Shown: positions 36,345 to 48,960, counted from the stretch's first letter. The stretch: 64,000 nt of DNA from Epiperipatus broadwayi (GCA_028023455.1 JAQFVV010012400.1:12281748-12345747), one strand, 5' to 3'. Program-made: numbers and translations. The notes: generated by a model from the letters alone, not told the origin.

Positions 36345-37110
36345 TCACAATTTTTTTTGCAGCATTATGTACGATCCATGCATTGGAATATTAAACAAAA
36401 AGATGTTTAAATATTTTAAAGATCTTATGTTTCCAATAATCTTATAAACTAGATTCGATTCATCATTTTTTTATAGTATCATTGTTTCATTGTATCATAT
36501 ATCTGTATCTTATGAAAACAAATTAAGAGATGTAATAAAATGCTATTTCATCCATTGTTTATTACACCTATGCAATTGTATGACTCCATGATCTGATATA
36601 CTATTACATTCCAAATGTTTTCAATCTAAATATTGTATGAAAAAAAATAAATAAATAGTAATTTGAATATTGCATTATAACAAATTGATTTTTCAATTAT
36701 TTTTTTAGAATTTGACAGTGCAAATTCCTTTTAATTTGTTACAAACATCTATGTAATTTTATAGAATGAAAAGTAATCAATTTTCCTAGGGTTAATATGT
36801 GAAACACCAGCATTATGGTGTTTTTATAAATCACCAACAACTCTGAGAAATAGCAGCTTATGTCTATACAGTTTTAAAATCTTGATTATCAATGGTAATA
36901 TCAGCTTTGTGCTCTAGAATAACTTCAATGTTACTATAATTTTTATTCAAAATAGCAATGTCAAGAATTGTTAGATCTTAGCTTGAATTATTTGTGGTAC
37001 AATTGTAAGTCAATTCTTAGCATCAACATCTACTTTACACCTTATAAATTTATCTTAAAAATAATGAGTAGCATAGAACACCTCTCTTTTTATCACTTGC
37101 ATCTTTAAAG
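36345..37110 (-). pseudogene. degenerate ankyrin/ZYG11-like gene copy (middle fragment)
   Basis: The minus strand aligns by eye with 57,310-58,170 of the intact gene 2. The stretch near 36,380 matches the codons around FNSPDAWTM. Near 36,480-36,600 it matches the region before and after SNISEV, and 36,840-37,060 matches the ankyrin repeats 3-5 (for example TCTGAGAAATAGCAGC and TTTTTATTCAAAATAGCAA, shared almost exactly). Deletions and stops are frequent, and neither the N-terminal coiled coil nor the last armadillo repeat remains. It has the same strand as both intact paralogs. Confidence 0.75.
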
Positions 37111-39589
37111 TTCTGTCATTTGCAACTTTATGAGTTTATATAATAACAGTCATCTTAAAAAATTAGACAACTTTTTAATTGTATTCATACAGTCTTCAAA
37201 GAAATGGATAAGAACAGCTGTTTTGGTCAATTAAACCATTTTGAAAATTAAAAAGTTGTCTTATTGTTTTTATGGTGATTTAAAACAAAATTTTAAAATT
37301 CTTCTGAAATATTTGAAAAATAATATTAAAATCTTTTCAATATAGAAGTGTAATAAATAAATTGAATAAGGCAAAAAAAAATGAAATAAAATTTGGAGTA
37401 ATTACTTTATTTACCCCTATATTTGTACAGTACTTCAATTAAATAAGCCATGTGATTATTGATGATACTTCGCCATCTTAATCTCTAAAATATATTTAAT
37501 TGAAAATAAAGATAAACTTAACATATATTTAAATTTTTGTAAAATAAAATTTCAAAATTGTAATATAATTAATAGATTTAATATTTAGAGAATGGTATAT
37601 GAACAAGAATGAAAAGGCTGTAGTTCAAAAGTAATTTGTCAATTGAGACTAAGTAATGCCTGAAAGAATATATATATATTACAATGAGACATTTAAATAC
37701 ATGTGGAAATCTGACAAGTGATAGAAAAGAAAGTATTAATAATGTTTTTAAAAAATATTAAGTTGCAAAAAAGACCAAATTGTTTGCTTTATTACCATTT
37801 ATTTTAGGTTGGGTTATCAGTTATAACTAGATAGTAGTGCAATTTAATTTCCTAATCAGTTTTCAATGATTGCATTCATCAATGAATAATGGAATTAATG
37901 CAGTTATGCATCTTACAAATACTTTCATCTTTTTTTACTATCTATCCAAGCCTAAAATTTAGATATTATCTGCTAATGTTTGATCACCCAAGCATACAAG
38001 AGATAAAAATAGAATTGAGAGCTGATTTGTTTACTATTGTTGTAAACTAAAAGAATCAAGAATTGCTATGTTTATATAAATGTTTATAGCTATTGAGAAA
38101 TCATACTCATAACTGGAATAAAATGGAAAATTTTAAAATATATAGTTACTGACCTGGTGTTAGAATCATATAACTATGCACACATTAATGGAAATTCAAA
38201 ATAGTTTTTGTCAATATCAATATATTAGCATGATAGTAAAAAAAAATTAAAGATTGCTTCTAGATGCATAATTATTTTGGTACCAAATTCATATCCAATT
38301 TATTAATAAAAGCAAATTCGAGAAAATGAGCTGTCCATGGCACTATCTTCTAGGAAGAACTGGTCACCCAAGTCTACAACAGATGACACTACAATAGAAA
38401 GAAATGATCAAAGGAGGCAATTCATGGAGAAATAAGTTAATCAAGTTTTTATATGAGAGATGCAAAAAAGCAGGGTTTAATTTTTTTTAAGCATGTCTGT
38501 AATGAATCACTGAAACATGGTAGAGAATAACTTTATTTACTTGAGGGTTTACCTACAATTAAAATATTCCAACTAACTCACTGACTTATTAAATAATAAA
38601 GATTGGGATGACTTATAAAATTCTCTATATTTGTTATTTTATTTCAGGATACCCAGATCTTCCACTATTTACTCTAACTGTACTTAAATAATGATTGATT
38701 ATTGATGAGCAAAAACAAGAAAAAGTGTCTAATATTTCAATTTTTTGTTTATATGTCCTTTTTAATTCCTTCTCTTGATTACCAATCATCACTAATTATT
38801 CATTAAATTTTTTAATGCAATAATTACCATGTTTACTATTAGATTAGTTAATGTTTTAGTTATTTCAAAAGCTATCATTTACTAATTTTTGAAATCTTTT
38901 GCTCTTTAATTAGTTTTTTATTTATGTTAAAACAACAATTTTAATTAGTTTTTATTTACTCTAAATTAAGAAAGAAATTAGTTATTTTTATTTACAATAT
39001 TTATCTAAAGCTCTCCCTTTTCTACTTCCAAGAAACTAATCTTTTGTAGTCTTTTTAATATTTTATAATTTTCTAGCCCTTTTAAGTCTTGAATGTCTCT
39101 TAAAAGCATTGTCAGCTAGGCTAATGATTTCCTCTTTTTCTCTGCTTTTCATCTCTTGATTTGGGGGTTGATTTGACAGTGGCCATGCGGGCTTTCATCT
39201 GTAAACTTTTCTGGTATGTAGACACTTTCCAGATCAAATGTGGTTCTTAAGTGGTGCTTCAACTTCCAGCAGCACATTCATAGTTTGCCAAATTTTTAAT
39301 TATATTTCTCATTCAAATTTTTTTACCTGCTTGAAAATGTTTTTTGTTTAGTAACTATTTCTTCAAAAATTTTTTTATTTAAAGTAGCATGTTATTTTTT
39401 TCTGCTTCTTTCTAAACAATAATTCAGCAAGGGGTTTTAGGTACTGTTATTGATATTAAATATAACAGTGTAATAAGGAAGCTTCTTGAATATCATATTA
39501 GCTTTATTTAATTTTTTTTAATATGCCTATTGCAGTTTTTACAAAACATTCATCTTTAGATAATAGAACAGTGTAAATATCACATGATT
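37111..39589. other. AT-rich non-coding stretch
   Basis: No gene recognised. A short perfect TA tract lies at about 37,671-37,679. The text just above 37,110 may still contain highly decayed ankyrin-gene sequence. Confidence 0.4.
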
Positions 39590-40345
39590 ATGTGATGTGA
39601 TGCACTGTGACTTCTCCTTAAATGGAGTCAGGAATCTCTCAGCAGCTATGCCCAGAGAAACCTGTTAGCCACTTTACCTTCCCTTTCCATTATCCACCCT
39701 AAGTTTTCCCATAATCTGCTCCATCCCATATCCACAACATAATCTTTGTCAACTCCATGACCTTCATATCTAAATCCCCCTTATCTTTTTCCAAACCTAG
39801 CATAAAAACCAATAACTCACTTTGTTCATATTTAATCTTCCATACATTCATTATTTGTACCCTTTCTGCTTCCAAGCATTTACATTGAAGTAACAGATGC
39901 CTAATATTTTCTATGCCTTTCTTACACAACTTGCAGACTAAATCACCCATATTTTTCCATTTATGTGTATATTCCCTTGTTGCTAAAGATCCCATTCGAG
40001 CCTTAAACAATAAACTATTTTCCTTACTATTATCATAAATTAACTCATACCCAATGTTCCATTTACTTCTATATATATTTAAACTTGTTTTACTCTCCAT
40101 ACTAGTTCTCCATCTCTCCAACTCCCTATTCTTTATTAATGCATCTATTCTTCTATCCCACTCCTTACCACTATAACACTCAACAATCCTCCTAACACAA
40201 TTATCCCACCTTTGTACAAGTATACTGACATAAATTCTTTATCCAAATCTTCTACATACTGCATTACCTTTCTCACCCATCTTGTTGCCTGCCCTTTACT
40301 TGTAACCCAATTAAATACTATTTTAGTTATTATTTTATTACCAAA
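39590..40345 (-). pseudogene. jockey/CR1-like LINE ORF2 C-terminus and 3' end
   Basis: On the minus strand the segment from 40,345 down to about 40,145 (NWVTSKGQATRWVRKVMQ...) continues after a frame change into an open stretch at 39,699-40,121. That stretch contains ARMGSLATREYTHKW followed by the cysteine motif CKLCKKGIENIRHLLLQC (C-x2-C-x7-H-x4-C), the classic post-RT finger of jockey-like LINEs. The stop and 3' UTR follow to about 39,590. The same 3' 250 bases occur at 60,222-60,460. The RT itself is missing because an M1 MITE interrupts the element at 40,345. No known role beyond retrotransposition. Confidence 0.8.
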
Positions 40346-40535
40346 CTCTTTATACAGTAGCACCACCAGGGCAAGCCAGAGTAACAAATGGATACAAGAA
40401 AGTTTGTGAATAAAATCCCTATTTAGTGCCCACTCATCCAACATCCCCAGACTAGTTTCCAGCTTGCAGATTTCGTCAGTAAGGAGCCTTGGAACTGACT
40501 GCACTGTACCTAGATCTTAGGATCTAATGTGTATG
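40345..40535. mobile_element. MITE family M1 copy inserted in LINE
   Basis: The interior matches the 27,523 copy in order: TTTATACAGTAGCACCACC, CATAAA.. then CCCTATTTAGTGCCCACTC, CATCCCCAGACTAGTTTCC and TAGATCTTAGGATCTAATG. The left terminus is a diverged CAAACTCTTTATACAGTA; the right terminus is lost. It breaks the LINE reading frame. Confidence 0.75.
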
Positions 40536-41846
40536 AGTACAATAACAAATCCATTAAGGGCTTTGAGCATTGTATCATTGGATTTTCAGCAAAAATGGAT
40601 GGTTGATTGTTGGAAGTGAGGAGATAATTAAGGCCTGTTCATTAAAAGTTAAGGAATTGCTATCTTAAATGTATGCTGAGCACTGATTGTATATATGTGT
40701 GGAAATTATGATCTGGCCCAACTGATGATTAGTTTTGCACAAAATACTTATATTGGGATCATTTATCTGTTTTACGTGTGTGTAGTCATGTGTATCAATT
40801 GTTTGAGATGGAGTGAAGGTTGAATAAAAACTAAAAATTCTAAGGTCAAATCCCTTTATTTTTTAAAATTATTCTTTATAAGCAGAGAGAGGTATGAATG
40901 TTTTTATACAAAATCACTGATGCACCACTTTAAAATACTTGAATGTTAAAGTTGTTTAAATTTTTAAGTTTAGTATTTTAAATATGTGCATACAATTTTA
41001 ATGAAATTCTTATTTAATGTATCCATTTTTTATTACCATTATGTAAATAATGAATTCAGATATAAGATATTATTCTTCTAGTAATTAAGTCTTATAGTTT
41101 TGCTAAGTTTTAGTATTTTTTGCACCATGCTCAACGTTATTCATTGTGTGACTATAGATGCTTAGCAATACAAACGTAAAAGAAATGGATTTATCAAGAC
41201 AAAATCTGTGAACACTAACTTGCTTTTTGTTGTGGCATCGTATGTAAAAAAACTTGGTGAAAATATACTTATTATAAAATATATAATTACATAATTTATA
41301 ATCATCTTGGAATTTTCTTTACTTACAGAATATTAATTCATTCATTCTTTTACATAATTGATGTATCAATATCTGACTATATTTATCAACAAAATATCAT
41401 CACTACAGATGTTTTTATTTCAATATATAGAATTCTGGATTTATCTATGCATGCTATTGCTTGTTATTTCTGTAAATATAATTTATAATTGGAAAACATA
41501 ATATGAATTTCTGAAAAGCAATAAAACACTAAAATGTAAAGCTCATATATTAGATCTTGAAAAAGTAGTTATGTCAGCATTTGTAGCAGGATTGTTCTAA
41601 GTAAACCTAACAATTGCAATTTAACAGCTGTTGCCAAATTTTCAGCAGTAGCTATTGTCCTACCACTATTATGCAAATGTTGGCAAGTGATATCGACTGA
41701 GAAATATTGGTTAGAACATAGTGATAGTTTTTTACTACATATGTAGAAGAAATTAAAAATAGTAGTTATATGTTTTACGTAATACAAACTTAATTTTTAA
41801 CTTTGCATGTTTAGTTAATAATCTGTAATTCAATACTAGTGCTATA
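40536..41846. other. AT-rich non-coding stretch
   Basis: No gene recognised. A 72-codon minus frame at 41,569-41,787 lacks any known motif. Confidence 0.4.
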
Positions 41847-42187
41847 GACACAAAGCTAATATTTAATATCTTATTAAACTATGTGCTGAACACTTTCGAA
41901 AATCATGGCTCTCATAATCATAGCCCCTTTGTGAAGTAACTGATTGTCTAATGTTATGCAAATTTATGCAAAGCTCAAGCATTCCATTTCCTGGATATAG
42001 AACACCATTAATAGAAAAAAAACATGGTATCTATATCAAGGAAATGAAATACTTGAACTTTGCATAAATTTGCATAACATTAGATAATCAGTTATTTCAC
42101 AAAGAACTATGATTATGAGAGCCATGACTCTTGAAAGCACTCAGCTCATGGTTTAATAAGGTGTTAAATATTAGCTTTGTGTTTACG
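41847..42187. repeat. inverted pair of PLE-like terminal repeats
   Basis: Two arms of about 150 bases are inverted complements. The left arm includes ACACAAAGCTAATATTTAAT and ATGCAAATTTATGCAAAGC; the right arm mirrors it and ends ATTAGCTTTGTGTTTACG. Each arm carries CTATGATTATGAGAG, a short loop, the complementary CTC and then GAAAG. This resembles the hairpin-plus-GAAAG at the PLE 3' end inserted near 43,050. The likely origin is a head-to-head pair of severely 5'-truncated PLE copies, although a foldback MITE cannot be excluded. Confidence 0.7.
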
Positions 42188-42694
42188 TTTTACCTAAGAA
42201 AATTAAATGTATTTCAAATTCAAGCTTTTTTTAGCTTAAAAGGAAAGTGTGGCTGAAATAATATAGTTGTGGGGCATTTAAAATATCCTATATATATAAT
42301 ATTACACTTGCTTATTAAATTATCTAATCATTAAATGAAACTCAAAACATTATAAGTAATATAGTATTTGCAATGAATAAAGTGTGCAAGTTTATTGTTT
42401 TTATTTATTTATAACTTTTAGAGAAAAAAATAATTACCAGTTACAACATAACTCAATCAAATATTAAATAGAAAATATTTATAATGAATCTTTGTATATA
42501 AAGTGTATATAGATTTGCATTATATAATAAAATATCCCTTCAAAAAATTAATTAAAAGTTTTTTTTTTCATCTTCTTCAAATCAGAACTAATTCAAAATT
42601 TTTTTGGTTATCATACAGTCATTCTTATATAAATCCAAGTGCTTACATTTCTATATAATAGTAATAATAATAAACAAAACAGAAATGACCTCTA
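42188..42694. other. AT-rich non-coding stretch
   Basis: No feature recognised. Confidence 0.4.
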
Positions 42695-44640
42695 ACAATC
42701 TTTGTCCATTTTACAATAAATTTTAACTATTGAGTTTATAAAGATTTATACTTTATTGTTTGTAGAAGTTTTTTTTTTAGTTATTAATAAAATGGTATTT
42801 AAATCATCTAATTCAACTATTTAAGAGTCATGCATTTCATGGTCTGAATGCATGACATTTGCTAATAGTTATGCAACAGCAATATAAAATTGAAGTTGAA
42901 AAATTGAATCATGGATAAGAAGCTCAGACATAGGCTCAAGTGGTTTATGTATTGTATTACTTAATTATAAATATGCGCCTTTTTTCTTCGCATTAAATAG
43001 TGAAGCTATAATTTTACATTAATTTATAATAGGTTTGCTTAGCACTTTCGAGATTTCATGTTCGAATCTCATACTCATAGCTTTGTAAATAAAGATTGTT
43101 ATGATTTATGCAAATGCGTTTGAATTTTTAATTAGTACATTGTTTAGAGAGAGCAAAACATGCCTCTCTTCTATTAATGGCATTGGTGTCATTTGCTATA
43201 TATAAAGCTTCCTTAACTTTTCTTTTGGCATCATTTTTTTCTGTACAAATTATTTGGGCAGAACTAGGTTCAAATACATGGCCCATAGCTGCTTGGTGGC
43301 CCCAGAATACTGAAGATCCTTCATTCTTATTTTTAACCCTATTGTAGACATCATCCATTGTACTTTCAGTTTTGTAGAAAACTGAATCTTGTGAAGGATT
43401 GTGCATAGTCTTTTTATCAGGATCCTTAGACAAAATAAATCCAAATAATTTAATATTATGTGACAAAAACTTGATAAAATCAGTTTCTTCAACCATGATA
43501 AAAATAAAAATTGGATTTATCATTTCTTTTAGAGCAGTGTTTACTTCAACAATCTTACTGATTGTAGGAATCATATAAATTAAGCACTGTTTATCTTGAC
43601 AAAACAAATTATCACATGATAAAATGATTCTTACATCAATACTTCATTAGATTTATGCAATTATCTAGCTCCATGTTAATATAAACATTATTCTCTAAAT
43701 ATATTGAATCAAAGAATAAAAAAGAAGAAAATTTGAATGATTTAAATACTGCATTAGCACAAAGATAAATTCTGATTTTCTAACAATCGTATTAAAACTA
43801 CTATATGAAATTAAACATCTTGATAGCATAATACAATAGTCTTTGAATTTTTTATCTAAAATTATTGATATATTATTACAAAGCAAAAACAAATTAATTT
43901 TTTAAGGATTATTATGAAATATAAATAAATAGGTTCATCATTGTCATCTATGGTATTAATTTTATCAATATCTATTTGAACCCAATTTTTTATTTCTGCC
44001 ATTTGTTTTCTTTCACACATTTCATATATTGGGGTTGTCACTTTATTTTGCTATAAAATATCAAGTTGACAAGCAAAGATAAATATTTTTGAACTAATAA
44101 AATTTTCTTGATATTGAATTAATAATTTACTTTCATCAGTTCATTGTTTATGTTCTATCTTTAACTTTTTAAAAGCTTTGATATTGTTTGTTGTTGGTTC
44201 TTCAAATGAGTAAAATCATGTGATATTTTAAATTCGATATTCGTATCAAAATTTTGAAACTGTCCAATTGTTTCTCTTATATCATAATAATTTTATGTGA
44301 TTTTGAAAGTTACTCTTCAAATTCTAGTGTTTTTTCATAATCTCTGAACTATTTAAATGATCATCTAAATTAACAAGTTTAATATGCAAATCACATCCAA
44401 AGGATTTAAAATTATTTTGCATTTTTTGATTTCATTCATGAACTTTACATAAAATAAGATTTTCACTTTCTTTTATCTTAAAGTTTGTCTAGTCATGGGC
44501 TTGTGTATTTTAGTATTTAAAATTTCTTCAACATTCTTTTGGTTAATGCTTAGTTCTTGAAAAGTTGGATGAATCTCATCAAATCTGCAATCGTTTTTTT
44601 ATATTTATCATCTACTTGTGTAAATATGATAATTGGGTTT
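42695..44640 (-). pseudogene. degenerate ankyrin/ZYG11-like gene copy with PLE insertion
   Basis: The minus strand is collinear with 56,985-58,870 of gene 2. Its 3' end (42,695-42,955) matches the last armadillo repeats, including GCATGACATTTGCTAATAG. 43,385-43,900 matches the central armadillo region (MINPIFIFIMVEE..., MHNPSQDSVF). 44,030-44,620 matches the ankyrin/coiled-coil boundary and the coiled coil (AAAATTTTCTTGATATTGAA, GATATTGTTTGTTG). The ankyrin repeats are deleted at about 43,910-44,030. A PLE fragment is inserted at about 42,960-43,385. Many stops and frameshifts make it non-functional. The upstream end is cut by a PLE inverted pair. Confidence 0.8.
42960..43385 (-). mobile_element. 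PLE D, 3' fragment inserted in ankyrin pseudogene
   Basis: On the minus strand, GHQAAMGHVFEPSSAQIIC and EKNDAKRKVKEALYIAN lead to a terminal NAINRREA...: the C-terminal part of the PLE GIY-YIG domain (compare IIQIERCHNKRKIKEAMLI in the PLE at 48,650). By chance or otherwise, it reads in frame with the armadillo codons before it (43,128-43,607). The 3' UTR contains TATGAGATTCGAACATG and a complementary AAATCTC followed by GAAAGTGC, a hairpin plus GAAAG. Both insertion borders are estimated by comparison with gene 2. Confidence 0.75.
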
Positions 44641-44965
44641 TAATATATAAATAAAACATATGTTCTTCTTCTTTATAAATCTTATTTTATTATATAAATT
44701 ATTATAAAATAAATAACACTACAATGTTTCAACTATATTTTTTTAATCTTTATCAAGGAATAATCTTAAAACTCTTCTAACAAACAATCAGTTGTTTGTT
44801 AGAAGAGTTTTAAGTTTGTTCCTTAATAAAGACTATTAAAAAATAGTCAAAATGGAGTGTTATTTGTTTATTTTATAATTGTTCATATAATAAAACAAGA
44901 TTTATAAAGAAGAAAAGCATGTTTCGTTTATATATTGAAATTAATTGGCTATTTTTAAAATAGAA
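44641..44965. repeat. head-to-head PLE B terminal repeats
   Basis: A left minus-strand copy (44,641-44,790) and a right plus-strand copy (44,790-44,965) meet in a near-perfect hairpin, CTTAAAACTCTTCTAACAAA and its complement (44,764-44,812). Each copy carries the PLE B 3' end: TTCCTTAATAAAGACTATT.. then TAGTC on the right, and the equivalent on the left. The same 3' end, in single copy, follows PLE coding remnants at 52,120-52,430. Confidence 0.75.
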
Positions 44966-46990
44966 GACTGTTTGTTGGTTATTGATTTGATTTATTTTAA
45001 TTTGCATTTTAATATATTGAGTATCTCTCCTTGTTGGAGAATAGATAGATGCTTTACAGTTTATTCTCACTTTGAAAGAATTTCTTAATTTTCCATATCA
45101 AATCTGTCAAATTCCCTCAATTCCATTTTCTAGTTTTAAATGTGTTGTTTATATAACTGTGTATCACTTTCTAGTTATTTGTTTGCTTTATTTGGATTGT
45201 CATTAATATATAGGCAAGACTATAATCTAGCAGCCATACAATTAATAATAATTTAAATCAAAATAGACATGTTTTATTAAATAAATACATTTATTCACTC
45301 TAAAAAATATATATTATAACAGTTGTTATATGGTACACAATAACATAGGGTGTGTGCACAAATATATATAAAGTCGAAAGAAAAAATAATAAACACACAA
45401 AAATTTTGTAGATATTTTCTACATTTCCTGGAATAAAATAATCATAGTAAAAGATTAAATAATTTTTGAATTTAAAATAATATTTTAATGTAAATTAAAC
45501 ATTTGGAAAGGTCTGATAAATATTTTTGTTTAATTCTGATTTTGAAATTAAAAATAAGTTTGTTTTGTGATCTACTGATAATTGTAAACTCTTTTTTTTT
45601 TATCTATTTTTTAAAAATCTTTAATTAAAAATTCCCAAAAGTAGCTTTTAATTAAAAGTGATTTGAAAAGTAAAAAGGATTAGACAGATTGAAAACAGTC
45701 TGCAGTGTATTTTGAACAACTCAGATGACTATATAAAAAAAGGTTGATAAAAAGATTATGTAGCTGGTTATATTTTGTTGCAGCTTGTTATAATTGGCAG
45801 AAATTAGCAGACCAGAAAATTAGCTAGCAGTGTTAAAGTTGAAAAGTTGGACAGAGCTCCCATAAAGATGTAAGAATGCAAGCAAGCAGCTGCTCTATAG
45901 TTCTATGGAGGAGTTTTGATTCACCAAAAGCCAAGGTCACTTCAAATCAATCATTAGCTTTAAATGTGGATGGCAATTTTCTAGCCTGAAGCCCATCAAA
46001 TCCTAGACAGAAGAGAATTAATTGAATGCCAACATACCTGATTGTGTCTTTCCTGATGATGACAATTGCCTGGACTGTATCCATCCTGATAATAACACTT
46101 ATCCATCAGTTTGTTGAAACATTGATATATGTATGCTGCTGTTTATCTATACATGCAAAAAAACAGATAAATACATCACATCATATGTATATAATGTGAG
46201 TTATTTTAATATTCCTTAAAATGACATTCTAACCCCTTTTAAAAAATAATGCAAGTAAATAATTAAACAAGTATAATTTTGCTTGGGTTAAAAATCAAAA
46301 AGTCAAGAATCAATTCATTGACAATGATATTTTAAAATAACAATTATTCATAGACAATTTTTATTTTGAAAAAAAAAAAAAAAGAAAATGAAGACTTCAA
46401 GAGTCTTTTTAGATTAGAAAATAATTGTTTTTAAAAAAGACATTTTAAATTTAAAATGCATTGATAATCAATCAAACAATTACTTGTTAAAAATTGACTT
46501 GTTTTTTTAAAGGAGAAAGAAAATTCAGTAATGTTCTGATCTATCGTGTCAGTTGTTTGATGGCATTAGTTCTAGCTAAATTGCTAGAAATATGCCATTT
46601 GCACGGCTGCAGCCAAACAGCCTTCTTTCTATGATATAACAGAATCTGTTGTACTCAGCTGCCAGCTACCACTAGCTTTTTTCTATGCTAAAAGCAGAGA
46701 AAAATGCCTTCATTGGTTGCCATAGTGGTTTGTGTTATGCACTTTATCATAATGCTGGGTTGTATTTTTTTGCTACAGTATTATACTAAGGTATGTTAAG
46801 TACATCATGTCTAAATAATTTAATTTTTCATTGGTGATGTCTTTTTTAATGTGATTTGATGTACTGATACTTTTTAAGAGTTTCAAGTGTTGTAACTGTT
46901 CCATGATAAAGCAGTAACCCTCATAAATTCGCTTTTAGGGTAGGTAGTGCAATATTTTGATGATTACGCTTGAAGTCACATTTTAGCGAG
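44966..46990. other. non-coding stretch, unassigned
   Basis: No gene recognised. The parts at 45,700-46,140 and 46,540-46,760 are less AT-rich than their surroundings and could be a diverged repeat family, but I see no termini, RT, transposase or tRNA-like head in them. Confidence 0.4.
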
Positions 46991-46994
46991 TAAT

Positions 46995-47333
46995 TTTCCA
47001 AGACAAATAAGATGGCAAATTTGAACTATAAAAAGTTGAAGCTATGGCAATTGCCAGACACCGAAGCTGGTGCTGTGATGTTTTTACAGCAGAACAACAT
47101 CCTGCTGAAAAAAGATATGTTTGTGTGGTGAGACAATGTGACTTGAGGTCCATAAACATCTTTGGACTTTCATCTGTAAGTCACGTTCTTGCTGTCACAA
47201 GTGTTCACTTCATAAAGGCAGCTGGTTTGAGGGATTCCAAATGCCCTTCATCAAATGTTTATGGTTGCTTCATTATTGGAGCCATGACAAGATGATCATA
47301 GAGCATGCTATCAATGATCTTGTTATGTCTTAA
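46995..47333 (+). pseudogene. Merlin (ISXO2-like) transposase N-terminal fragment
   Basis: Plus-strand frames give LKLWQLPDTEAGAVMFLQQN (47,031-47,090) and, after a frame change, a cysteine-containing segment with HKGSWFEGFQMPFIKCLWLL (about 47,205-47,265) and HDKMIIEHAINDL. The 'GSWFEGS' block after a zinc-ribbon-like cysteine region is characteristic of ISXO2-like transposases of the Merlin superfamily. The DDE catalytic domain is missing: the fragment stops at 47,333, where a foldback MITE begins. An 83-codon frame at 47,044-47,295 mixes real and shifted codons and should not be taken as a protein. Confidence 0.65.
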
Positions 47334-47726
47334 GATTACTTTTAGAATAAAAAAACATCTGCATGAAACATATTTACTCCTAAATCAATAATGTAACTGT
47401 TTACTCAAATAATTAAAATTTCACTCACCTACATATTCTCTTCTTTTTTGAGAAAATCATTTTTTTAAACCTTTAACATTTCCATGGCAGGTGCATGTAT
47501 TGGTTTGTCATTTATGCATTGACTTTGTTAAAAGTTTTTGTCCACAAATATGTTACTTTTGGCCAAGGAAATGTTGTTAAATGTTTAAAAAATGATTTTC
47601 TCAAGAAACAAGAGAAGAATCTGTAGATGAGTGAAATTTTAATTATTTGAGTAAACTGTTAAATTACTGATTTAGGGATAAATATGTTTGATGCAGATGT
47701 TTTATTATTCTAAAAGTAACGTTAAT
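47334..47726. mobile_element. 393-bp foldback MITE
   Basis: Arms of about 165 bases are inverted complements. The left arm starts GATTACTTTTAGAATAAAAA; the right arm ends TTATTCTAAAAGTAACGTTA. Shared internal blocks include AATTAAAATTTCACTCA and AGAAAATCATTTTTT. The centre (about 47,500-47,565) is unique. It lies between a Merlin fragment and a truncated PLE. Whether it is a Merlin derivative is open. Confidence 0.85.
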
Positions 47727-48960
47727 TATAAAATGAGTTATTGTTGGCCAATGGGTCTTCCTGCTGTTGCTCAAATTTGTAATTTTATTATATCAACTTA
47801 TGAAAGTAAAATTTTAAAGCAATTGAAATATCAAGAAATTAAAGTATATCAGATATGTGGATGATGTTTTTATTTGTGGAAAACAAGATTTAATAATCAA
47901 TTTATTTAATGAATTAAATCAGATTAAGGATATAAAGTGGGTTATAACTGAAGAGAAATACAATTCCATAAAATTCTTGGATATTCAAGTTACATATAAT
48001 GATTACAGTTTGGATTATCTTATGTTAATTAAGACAATTGAAACTAGAGGTTTTATTCCATATGAATCACATGTACCTATATGTCATAAGTTGTCTGGAT
48101 TGAAAGCATTCTAATTTCGAAATGAAAAATTGTGCAAATATTCTAGTGATAAAATAAAAAAATGTACATTTATTTGTTAATGACTTGTTGAAAATTGGTT
48201 ATTATAAAAATGCTATTACTAATATTATTAAAAAATTTAAAAGCAATCAACAATATAATAATATTAAAAATAAAAATAATATCAAAATGAAATTAATTTC
48301 AATGCCATTTATGTCAGATGAGCAGGTAAAGTTTATTAGAATTTATAATGGTTTGTGTCATATTGCTTTTTTCTCAACATATAATATAAATAGATTACTT
48401 AATAACTCTAAAATTCAAAATTCAAAGTTTAATCAAAATTCTATTATATATAAATTGATATGTGGATGTGGCTTACAATACATCGGTGAATCTAAGTGTA
48501 CATTTGAGAAGAGAATAAAAGAGTATATGCTTTTATATAATAGAATTCAAAAAGAGAAACAATCTGGAATAGATGTAAATAAACCTTCATCATCTGTTAT
48601 ATTTGATCATAATAAATCTTGTCAATATGGATTTAAATTTGATTATAAAAATATGAAAATTATTCAAATTGAACGTTGTCATAATAAACGTAAAATAAAA
48701 GAGGCTATGTTGATTTCAAGAAATTGTCAAATGTTTATGAATCGCCAGTCATCAAATGTTAAGATAACAGAATTGTGGGAAATCTGAATTGAACTATGGG
48801 TATTGTTAAGAGTTGTCTCGTTTTGATTATTCAATGTTATAGAGTTGATAAAGACTACAAAATGTATAGTCGAAAGTACTTTAAAAATAATATAATTTAT
48901 GTAAATTTTACTGTATTTTGATATATATATTGATTTGTATATTACATATATTGTGGAATG
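47727..48960 (+). pseudogene. Penelope-like element C, 5'-truncated, with intact YVDD and GIY-YIG
   Basis: From 47,750 the plus strand encodes MGLPAVAQICNFIISTYESKIL (RT motif B region; quoted part spans 47,752-47,815). A frameshift near 47,845 then gives IRYVDDVFICG with an intact catalytic YVDD (about 47,851-47,880). An 85-codon open stretch (47,857-48,114) covers the thumb start. A second frameshift leads to a 200-codon open stretch (48,185-48,787), whose GIY-YIG endonuclease is well kept: IIYKLICGCG (near 48,443) and LQYIGESKCTFEKRIKEYM (48,473-48,529). The 3' UTR has TTGATAAAGACTAC, a loop and TAGTCGAAAG (48,845-48,880). The N-terminal half is missing. It is the best preserved PLE endonuclease in the window, but not functional as a whole. 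Confidence 0.85.

Noticed and set aside
43040-43075. GTTCGAATCTC, which looks like a tRNA B box
   Set aside because: It is the loop and stem of the hairpin in the PLE D 3' UTR (read on the other strand), with no A box or cloverleaf around it.
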